Of a stretch of DNA of 11,194 bases, positions 6,267-11,194 are shown piece by piece; position 1 is the stretch's first letter, and the number at the start of each line of letters is the position of its first letter. The notes below the pieces were generated by a model. It did no database searches, was not told where the DNA came from, and worked only from the letters and a program-made list of their open reading frames with translations. The stretch is from contig JAHKLV010000042.1 in the NCBI GenBank assembly GCA_020854925.1, forward strand, positions 1 to 11,194, given 5' to 3'. The position numbers and the translations under genes were made by a program. Source of the DNA: Candidatus Methanofastidiosia archaeon (GTDB lineage: Archaea > Methanobacteriota_B > Thermococci > Methanofastidiosales > NM3).

Positions 6267-8021
6267 ATGGTTAGTGAAATGACTCCAAAGCGACGTTTTC
6301 TCGCCGCTCTCACCGGCGGGAAAGTCGACCGCAGGTCGGCTATCGTCCTGTCTAACTATGTTGTACCTCTGATGGAAGCAACCGGCGTATCTTGGCCAGA
6401 CTGCCAGCTCAAACCCGAAGTCCTTGCAAAGTTCCAAGCAGGACGATACGAGGTTTGTGGTCTTGACAGTATTTTCAGTCACAACGACCTGGCAAGCGAG
6501 GTAACCGCCATTGCTGGTACATCAGATATATTGGATATTGGTGCAAAGGACCGGCATCCTTCTGTCATTAAGCACATATTCCAGGGAATGGACCCCGATG
6601 ATGTATCCATCCCAGAAAATGCCGTTGAACTTGGAAGGCAGCCGATTATCCAGGGTTCCATGGATATCATTGCGGAGAACTATGGTGACACCGTTAGCAA
6701 CTGTCGTGTCATTACCGGTCCCATCACCGTTGCCGGACACCTTTGGGGCGTAGAGGAACTTCTGCAGCTTTCGGAGACCAATCCGGACAAGTTTATGCAA
6801 TGCCTTGACATTGTGAACGACGTTCTTATTGACATCTGCCGGGATGCCATTGACAATCATGGCGCAGACTCCTTGTACATGCCCGACCCGACGGCATCCG
6901 GAGACCTGCTTTCACCGCATTCATTTAGTGCGTTGATGAATCCGATTTACCAAAAGTTCACGAAAGCCACGAAGGACGTTCCTAAGTTCCTGCACATCTG
7001 CGGTAACACCGCACCGTTCCTTATGCATGCGCCCGATTCCGGCTTCGATGCATTCTCATTTGAAGCACCAGGATGTGTAGCGTATGATGCAAAGAGGACT
7101 ATTGGGGACAGGATGGCTCTTGTTGGTTCACTCGAGACTGTGCGTGTTATGATGCTCGGTACACCTGAACTTGTCTACAAGGAGGGTCTTGAGAATATTC
7201 GTGATGGCGTTGACATCCTTTGTCCCGCATGTGGTACGCCACCATACACACCGCTTGAGAATATCAAGGCACTTGTCGAGGCTACAAAACCCCACGAGAA
7301 GAAAAAGAAGAAGCGTCGCCCGAAGGTTGACATCGTTGCCGAGTTCATGCCGGAAGATGCTAAGCTCAAGGAGCTTACCCTTGTTGTCATGGATGGGGAT
7401 GCAGCCAGTGCAGAAAAACAGACTGTTGCTCTTCTCGAGGCAGGGTACGAAGCCATTGATATCGTGGAAAAGGCACTTCTGCCTGGAGCGATAGCTGTTG
7501 CAAAGCTCTACGACGGGGGATACGTCTTCGTTCCTGAAATCCTTCTTGCGAGCACAGCTATGCAGGCAGGTATCAAGCATTGTCAGGAAGCTCTGGATTC
7601 TGTTGCAAAGGTTGGAAAGATTGTCATGCATGTTGCCTTTGGCGACGTGCACGCCATTGGTAAGAACATTGTTGCCACCATCTTGTCTGCGAAGGGATAC
7701 GAAGTCATTGACCTTGGTTCATCTGTTGATCCCCAAATCGTGGTTGACACAGTGAAGAAGGAAAAGCCAGATGTGGTATCAGGCACGTCGCTCATGACAT
7801 CCACACGCGGTGCCTTCCCCAAGATTGCAAAGATGCTTGCAGATGCAGGGATTGAGATACCCTTCGTCATTGCCGGTGGTTCAGTTGACACGACTTTTGC
7901 TGACTCGATGGACTTTGCCATCTACGCAGATGGTCCAGAAGTCGGCAGCACCGTTCTTCAGCAAGCGAAGGCTGGCAAGAAGTGGAAAGAGATTAGGGAA
8001 GAGATTCACTCCTCCTACTAA
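6267..8021 (+). CDS. Fused UroD-like methyltransferase and corrinoid protein (CmuA-type order)
   Basis: A 584-residue two-domain cytoplasmic enzyme. Residues 1-340 form a uroporphyrinogen decarboxylase-like methyltransferase of the MtaA/MtbA/CmuA group, with the zinc ligands HIC (H243, C245) and CPAC (C319) used to activate thiols. A Lys/Arg-rich linker (344-353) leads to a helical cap (about 355-445) and a B12 Rossmann domain (about 450-575). The B12 domain has GDVHAIGKN (D460, H462, G465: the lower-ligand His motif), GTSLMTST (506-513) and AGGS (536-539). In separate-protein systems these are MtaA plus MtaC. The domain order matches bacterial chloromethane methyltransferase CmuA and is opposite to the Methanosarcina MtsD/F/H fusions. 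The substrate is unknown: methyl halide, methylthiol or similar are candidates, with coenzyme M as probable acceptor if this is a methanogen. ATG 6267 follows GGAGG (6255-6259) by 7 nt; an in-frame TTG at 6243 is upstream of that site and rejected. The activator gene follows. Confidence 0.92.
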   Translation: MVSEMTPKRRFLAALTGGKVDRRSAIVLSNYVVPLMEATGVSWPDCQLKPEVLAKFQAGRYEVCGLDSIFSHNDLASEVTAIAGTSDILDIGAKDRHPSVIKHIFQGMDPDDVSIPENAVELGRQPIIQGSMDIIAENYGDTVSNCRVITGPITVAGHLWGVEELLQLSETNPDKFMQCLDIVNDVLIDICRDAIDNHGADSLYMPDPTASGDLLSPHSFSALMNPIYQKFTKATKDVPKFLHICGNTAPFLMHAPDSGFDAFSFEAPGCVAYDAKRTIGDRMALVGSLETVRVMMLGTPELVYKEGLENIRDGVDILCPACGTPPYTPLENIKALVEATKPHEKKKKKRRPKVDIVAEFMPEDAKLKELTLVVMDGDAASAEKQTVALLEAGYEAIDIVEKALLPGAIAVAKLYDGGYVFVPEILLASTAMQAGIKHCQEALDSVAKVGKIVMHVAFGDVHAIGKNIVATILSAKGYEVIDLGSSVDPQIVVDTVKKEKPDVVSGTSLMTSTRGAFPKIAKMLADAGIEIPFVIAGGSVDTTFADSMDFAIYADGPEVGSTVLQQAKAGKKWKEIREEIHSSY

Positions 8022-8054
8022 TCTTTCCTTTTTTTTCTTTTTCTCTTTTTATTT
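8022..8054 (+). terminator. T-rich archaeal terminator after the methyltransferase gene
   Basis: Directly after the stop codon come T8 (8029-8036), T5 (8038-8042) and T5 (8046-8050). This pyrimidine-rich tract without a stem is the typical archaeal termination signal. It probably gives full or partial termination before the activator gene. Confidence 0.65.
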
Positions 8055-8060
8055 CGTGGG

Positions 8061-8099
8061 CACCTTTTTATTATGCCCCTGTCACGTATTTTAGGTGAG
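8061..8099 (+). promoter_or_regulatory. Probable second promoter and RBS for the activator gene
   Basis: TTTTTATTAT (8065-8074) is a TATA-like box. Initiation about 26 nt later (near 8095) would give a very short leader containing part of the AGGTGAG ribosome binding site (8093-8099) just before ATG 8103. It could supply activator mRNA independently of the upstream gene. Confidence 0.4.
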
Positions 8100-8102
8100 T
8101 AC

Positions 8103-9995
8103 ATGGCAAAGGTAGTCTTTGAGCCTTCTGGCAAAAAAATAAAGGTTTCTACTGGCACAACGCTTCTTGAGGCAGCCAAGGAATCCGGCGTCACCATCGA
8201 TGCTCCCTGCGGGGGAAAAGGCACGTGCGGAAAATGCAAGGTACATCTTAAAAGCGGCCCACTAGGTGACATCACAGCGAGTGAACGAAAGAAGCTTTCT
8301 CCCGAAGAGTTGAAAGCCGGTGTGCGGCTTGCCTGCATGGCATCGATAGAAGGCGACTGTATAATCGATGTCCCCAAGGAAAGCATGCTCGGCGAGCAGA
8401 AGATTCTCATAGACGGGACAGAGACCGTTGTCACGCTTGACCCTTACGTGAGGGTCTACACGGTCACTCTACCGAAGCCGCATCTGCATGACAACAGGTG
8501 CGATTGGTTCCGACTTGAGGATGAAATTGCCACGTGCAGTGAATACACATCCATCGATTTCGATCTTTCTACGCTCCGCCAGCTTCCCAACCTCATACGG
8601 GATAACAACTATGAGCTTTCCGTCACCATGTACCGCAACCATGTCCTTGATATCGCCAAGGCACCTGTTGAGAAGGTATACGGCGCCGCTGTTGACATCG
8701 GCACCACGACGATGGTTGCATACGTCATGGACCTTACTACGGGAGACATCGTGGGTATCGGGTCTATGATGAATCCACAGATTCCCTACGGTGACGACCT
8801 GATGGCTAGGATTTCTTACTCGTTCAATCAGGAGAATCTCGAGAAATTGTCTAAGCTCGTTATTGAGGGCGTCAATAAAATAATAGCAGAAGGCTGTATG
8901 AAAGCTGGCATCGACCCTTCAGTTCTTGGTGAGATAACTATTGTAGGTAATACTGCCATGCACCACATTTTTCTTGGATTGTATCCCAAGTATCTCTCTC
9001 TTGCCCCCTATTGTCCGGTGGTCAAGCAACCACTTGATATTCCTGCTCAGAAGGTAGGCCTCGTTGCACACCGCCTGGCCAACTGTCATATGCTTCCTGT
9101 CATGGCTGGATTTGTCGGTTCAGATCACGTGGGCGTCATCCTATCCTGTGACATACACAATAGCCCCGAGATGACCTTGGCAATTGATGTCGGTACGAAC
9201 GGCGAGATTGTACTTGGGAACAAGGACGGTATGGTTTGCTGCTCTGCCGCTGCCGGTCCCGCCCTGGAAGGCTCAACCATAAAGTACGGTATGCGTGCGG
9301 CAGATGGGGCCATAGAGCGCATAAGCATCAAGCGGGGTAGCCTTAAGCCGACCTATAAGACCATTGGTAACACAAAACCTCTCGGCATATGCGGGTCCGG
9401 CATCATCGACATTGCGGCTGAGATGTTAAAAGCAGCTGTCATTGATGTTACCGGTTCAATCAGGCCTGAGCTCGAAGATGAAAACGATCGCGTTCAGGAA
9501 GGGACCCATGGATACGAATATGTCATCGAGTGGGCAAGAAAGACAGGTCTTAACAAGGACATCGTTATAACCTCCAATGACATGCGGGAAATCCAGCTAG
9601 CCAAGGCCGCCATCTATGCCGGGGTATCCATCCTCATGGAAAAGAAGGGTATCACCGCAAAAGATATCGACCGCGTCATGATTGCCGGTGCCTTTGGAAA
9701 CTATATCGATATCGAAAAAGCCATGACCATCGGGCTCTTCCCCGAGGTGCCCATGGAAAAAGTGATGTCTGTGGGAAATGCTGCAGGAACGGGAGCGAGG
9801 GTATCCTTAATATCTCGAGAAAAGAGGGATGAGGAAAAAGTTATCCTCGATAAGCTCTCGTACGTGGAGCTTGCAACACACTGCACCTTCCAGAAGCATT
9901 TTGTGAGTGCCATGAACTTCCCCCACAAGGACCTCTCACTCTTCCCCGAAACAATGAAGCATGTTTATGCACCAATACCCAGAAACAAAAAGTGA
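8103..9995 (+). CDS. Reductive activator of corrinoid proteins (RACE), [2Fe-2S] ferredoxin plus ASKHA domain
   Basis: A 630-residue cytoplasmic protein that would use ATP to drive reduction of inactive Co(II) corrinoid to Co(I). The N-terminal ferredoxin domain carries C36, C42, C45 and C78 (C-x5-C-x2-C-x32-C), a plant-type [2Fe-2S] pattern. A linker (about 95-190) follows. The ASKHA/DUF4445 ATPase domain has DIGTTT (198-203), IVGNTAMHH (280-288), DVGTNGE (362-368), GICGSG (428-433), AGAFG (528-532) and GNAAGTGA (558-565). The C-terminal Cys of a THCTF motif (C594) is present. This layout resembles acetogen RACE proteins and methoxydotroph MtoD more than Methanosarcina RamA, which carries C-terminal 4Fe-4S clusters. 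ATG 8103 follows AGGTGAG; an in-frame ATG at 8073 lies before that site and inside the TATA-like element. Its neighbour, the corrinoid fusion, is the obvious partner. The next gene starts 4 nt after its stop. Confidence 0.93.
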   Translation: MAKVVFEPSGKKIKVSTGTTLLEAAKESGVTIDAPCGGKGTCGKCKVHLKSGPLGDITASERKKLSPEELKAGVRLACMASIEGDCIIDVPKESMLGEQKILIDGTETVVTLDPYVRVYTVTLPKPHLHDNRCDWFRLEDEIATCSEYTSIDFDLSTLRQLPNLIRDNNYELSVTMYRNHVLDIAKAPVEKVYGAAVDIGTTTMVAYVMDLTTGDIVGIGSMMNPQIPYGDDLMARISYSFNQENLEKLSKLVIEGVNKIIAEGCMKAGIDPSVLGEITIVGNTAMHHIFLGLYPKYLSLAPYCPVVKQPLDIPAQKVGLVAHRLANCHMLPVMAGFVGSDHVGVILSCDIHNSPEMTLAIDVGTNGEIVLGNKDGMVCCSAAAGPALEGSTIKYGMRAADGAIERISIKRGSLKPTYKTIGNTKPLGICGSGIIDIAAEMLKAAVIDVTGSIRPELEDENDRVQEGTHGYEYVIEWARKTGLNKDIVITSNDMREIQLAKAAIYAGVSILMEKKGITAKDIDRVMIAGAFGNYIDIEKAMTIGLFPEVPMEKVMSVGNAAGTGARVSLISREKRDEEKVILDKLSYVELATHCTFQKHFVSAMNFPHKDLSLFPETMKHVYAPIPRNKK

Positions 9996-9999
9996 TGTG

Positions 10000-10341
10000 A
10001 TGTACGGATCCATTGAGGACATAGACGAAGAGCTGGAAAAGCTCCGCAAACGAAAGGTGGAAGCCCAGTCCATGATCGATGACGATTCATGGGGGGGATT
10101 GATGCGGGGCAGCGCGAAGATGGCTGCTATTGCCGAGCGTGAGCGCGTGCTCTTACAAAAGCGTTCAACACTTGAGGCGCAAGGGCATCATGTTGATTTT
10201 GAAGCTAGATTTCGGGCAATTTTTATCGCGCTTAGCGGTCTGGAAGCGGGTATTGCTGCAGAGCATCCCGAATATATGTCTGCCTACAACGATATTGTCT
10301 TATCGCTTAAGTCGTTAAAAAAAGAGATGGAAGAATTTTAA
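10000..10341 (+). CDS. Small helical/coiled-coil protein downstream of RACE, unknown function
   Basis: A 113-residue soluble protein I do not recognise. Residues 4-25 are strongly charged and heptad-like (SIEDIDEELEKLRKRK), and residues about 47-63 (AKMAAIAERERVLLQKR) and 100-113 (LSLKSLKKEMEEF) also look helical. A Trp-Gly-Gly turn lies at about 31-33. It has no membrane segment, no signal peptide and no cysteines, so it is not a redox or corrinoid protein by itself. ATG 10000 lies 4 nt after the activator stop, and GTGAT overlapping that stop acts as RBS, so the two are translationally coupled. An upstream ATG at 9961 would overlap the activator gene by 35 nt and is less likely. Location suggests a role with the methyltransferase system, for example as a scaffold or accessory protein, but that is inference. 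Its stop overlaps the convergent gene. Confidence 0.72.
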   Translation: MYGSIEDIDEELEKLRKRKVEAQSMIDDDSWGGLMRGSAKMAAIAERERVLLQKRSTLEAQGHHVDFEARFRAIFIALSGLEAGIAAEHPEYMSAYNDIVLSLKSLKKEMEEF

Positions 10342-10634
10342 CGGGGCTTTCCCCCGTATTTCTTCTTCGTATCCTTAGATTTTGTCTGTTTGTCTTTTCT
10401 TTTCTTCTCAAAGTAGTCTGGACCCCGCACTATTTCCACAAATTTGGATTGGAACAGGAACCAGAATACGATAATGTATCCTAGTATGACAAACTGATTG
10501 TTCGTAATGTAATTATTGATGGCCCATACCCCTCCGACACCTACAATGAAGGCGAGAAGTGTCAGGGGGAGCAGTTCATGAAGAATCTTTGGGTCAAGTT
10601 TCTTTGTTTGCTTTGGCATTTTCATGTCGTACAC
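10338..10634 (-). CDS. Small two-helix membrane protein with basic tail, unknown
   Basis: A 98-residue protein with no family recognised. Two hydrophobic segments lie at about residues 21-38 and 48-63. A long Lys-rich C-terminal tail (about 73-98) follows and is probably cytoplasmic. The gene directly abuts the stop of the preceding 60-aa gene in the arrangement GAGGAG-TAA-GTG, so the GTG at 10634 has a Shine-Dalgarno 3 nt away. An ATG three codons later (10625) is an alternative with a 12-nt spacing. Codon spacing and context support an operon of two membrane proteins. The stop TAA overlaps that of the convergent coiled-coil gene. A hairpin for that gene lies inside the region encoding the final GKPR. 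Confidence 0.7.
   Translation of the reverse strand: MYDMKMPKQTKKLDPKILHELLPLTLLAFIVGVGGVWAINNYITNNQFVILGYIIVFWFLFQSKFVEIVRGPDYFEKKRKDKQTKSKDTKKKYGGKPR
10341..10357 (+). terminator. Stem-loop terminator candidate after the RACE operon
   Basis: ACGGGG (10341-10346) and CCCCGT (10352-10357) form a perfect 6-bp GC-rich stem with a 5-nt loop, followed by a pyrimidine-rich ATTTCTTCTTC stretch. It starts at the last base of the upstream stop codon. It lies within the coding end of the convergent minus-strand gene. Confidence 0.45.
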
Positions 10635-10817
10635 TTACTCCTCTTTCTGTGTCTTTTTTGGGCTTATGTATTGCCAAGCAAATATCAGTACCATAAAGAA
10701 TGCTATGACAAAGAGATCAAGATAATTCTCCGATAAACTTTGTTCAAGTGCCCTGTATGCGAAGGCAAAGATAAAGATCACAATCATGAGGATGCCAACG
10801 GATTTTCGCTCATCCAT
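10635..10817 (-). CDS. Very small two-helix membrane protein, unknown
   Basis: A 60-residue protein with two hydrophobic segments (about residues 7-22 and 32-50) joined by a short acidic loop (LEQSLSENY) and ending in a charged KKTQKEE tail. No family is recognised. ATG 10817 has a clear GGTGAT ribosome binding site (10823-10828) at 5-nt spacing. A TATA box TTTTATAAA (10849-10857) predicts initiation near 10827, so the leader is about 10 nt. Its stop codon is immediately followed by the start of the 98-aa gene, so both are likely made together and may form one membrane complex. The strong expression signals argue it is real despite its size. Confidence 0.72.
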   Translation of the reverse strand: MDERKSVGILMIVIFIFAFAYRALEQSLSENYLDLFVIAFFMVLIFAWQYISPKKTQKEE

Positions 10818-10848
10818 AGTCTATCACCAGAACAACTCCTATTTTACG

Positions 10849-10857
10849 TTTATAAAA
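10849..10857 (-). promoter_or_regulatory. TATA box of the two-gene membrane protein operon
   Basis: TTTTATAAA on the minus strand lies about 26 nt upstream of the predicted start near 10827, next to the GGTGAT site. Nothing coding is seen from 10818 to 11026: this part holds the promoter and the T-rich terminator of the gene to the right. Confidence 0.5.
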
Positions 10858-10976
10858 TTATCTATCGCCATTTTTTTCTATGAATTCTTTAACGTATCAT
10901 CATTTTTTTACATAATCGAGGGGTGTAGCTTAAGATTCAATATATGCTTACCAGGGGACAGGTATGCGGAAGTGTA

Positions 10977-11026
10977 TAAGAATAAAGAAGAAAAGAGAAT
11001 AAAAAAGAGAAAAAAGAGAAGAAGAA
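10977..11026 (-). terminator. T-rich terminator after the partial membrane protein gene
   Basis: On the minus strand the 50 bases after the TAA stop are almost pure pyrimidine near the gene, with two T6 runs (11015-11010 and 11006-11001) and shorter TTCTTC blocks. This matches archaeal T-tract termination and has no strong stem. Confidence 0.6.
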
Positions 11027-11194
11027 TTATTTCTTCTCTACTGCAGCTTCTTGCTTGCGGAGCTTCTCAGCCTTCTTCTCCTCTGAAGTACCGTACTCCA
11101 TGACGAGGTAGAAGAGGACACCCATGAGCAGAGCCCACGTCGCGCCACGCGTCGCGAGGATACCACCAATCATGCCGGAGATGCCGCGCTCAAG
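11027..11194 (-). CDS. C-terminal end of a membrane protein (partial)
   Basis: Fifty-five residues of a protein whose start lies beyond the right window edge. A Gly-rich hydrophobic segment (about residues 5-34, with GMIGGILATRG then ALLMGVLFYLVMEYG) is followed by a charged, probably helical cytoplasmic tail (SEEKKAEKLRKQEAAVEKK). The frame is supported by strongly G/C-biased third positions and by the T-rich terminator after TAA 11027-11029. I cannot assign a family from this tail; a subunit of a membrane complex or a transporter is possible. Confidence 0.7.
   Translation of the reverse strand, partial: LERGISGMIGGILATRGATWALLMGVLFYLVMEYGTSEEKKAEKLRKQEAAVEKK

Noticed and set aside
8073..8102. 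N-terminal extension of the activator from ATG 8073
   Set aside because: The ATG lies within the putative TATA element and before the AGGTGAG site; ferredoxin domains of this family begin at the MAKVVF strand.
10890..10910. C-box-like ATGATGA on the minus strand suggesting a C/D box RNA
   Set aside because: No D box (CTGA) at a suitable distance and no C'/D' pair.
10948..10972. GCTTACC...GGTATGC inverted repeat
   Set aside because: One mismatch within the arms, and not placed near a promoter core or start codon in a telling way. The TACC/GGTA order is the opposite of an NrpR operator.
10918..10975. tRNA-like start GGGGTGTAGCTTAAG
   Set aside because: No anticodon arm, no T-arm GGTTC consensus and no matching acceptor stem could be built.

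Overview
The window looks like a chromosomal segment of an archaeon, most likely a euryarchaeal methanogen or a close relative with methyl-group metabolism. The signs are a (S)-2,3-di-O-geranylgeranylglyceryl phosphate (archaeal lipid) synthase, TATA boxes placed about 24-26 nt upstream of leaderless or nearly leaderless genes, GGAGG/GGTGA ribosome binding sites, T-rich terminators, a dihydropterin-type metallo-beta-lactamase protein of the kind linked to methanopterin synthesis, and a corrinoid methyltransferase with its reductive activator. The species or order cannot be fixed from the sequence alone.

Layout. Positions 1-953 hold the 5' three quarters of an Amt ammonium transporter on the minus strand. 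An AT-rich divergent control region (954-1225) separates it from a small two-helix membrane protein (1226-1480, plus). A minus-strand operon follows, read from 3363 down to 1477: a COG1751 pyruvate-kinase-C-like protein, a COG1237 metallo-beta-lactamase-fold protein and a UspA protein. A divergent plus-strand gene encodes a COG1379 PHP phosphoesterase (3446-4726). It meets a two-gene minus-strand lipid/membrane operon: the UbiA-type prenyltransferase and a COG2426-like small membrane protein (6014 down to 4723).

The most interesting part is the plus-strand unit 6267-10341. It contains a single-chain methyltransferase-corrinoid fusion (584 aa, UroD/MtaA-like domain followed by a B12-binding domain, the CmuA order), a [2Fe-2S]-ASKHA reductive activator of corrinoid proteins (630 aa), and a 113-aa helical protein of unknown function starting 4 nt after the activator stops. 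The fusion has a strong-looking promoter preceded by a perfect 15-bp inverted repeat. Its roughly 50-nt leader can fold into a hairpin, and a T-rich terminator-like stretch plus a second TATA box separate it from the activator. No separate substrate-specific methyltransferase (MtaB, MtmB, MtbB or MttB type) is visible, so the fusion may carry out methyl transfer from an unidentified substrate on its own.

The right end has two small two-helix membrane proteins on the minus strand (10817 down to 10338) and the C-terminal tail of another membrane protein (11027-11194). All three convergent gene pairs in the window have overlapping stop codons, which points to very compact gene packing. No tRNA, rRNA, CRISPR, insertion sequence or prophage was seen.
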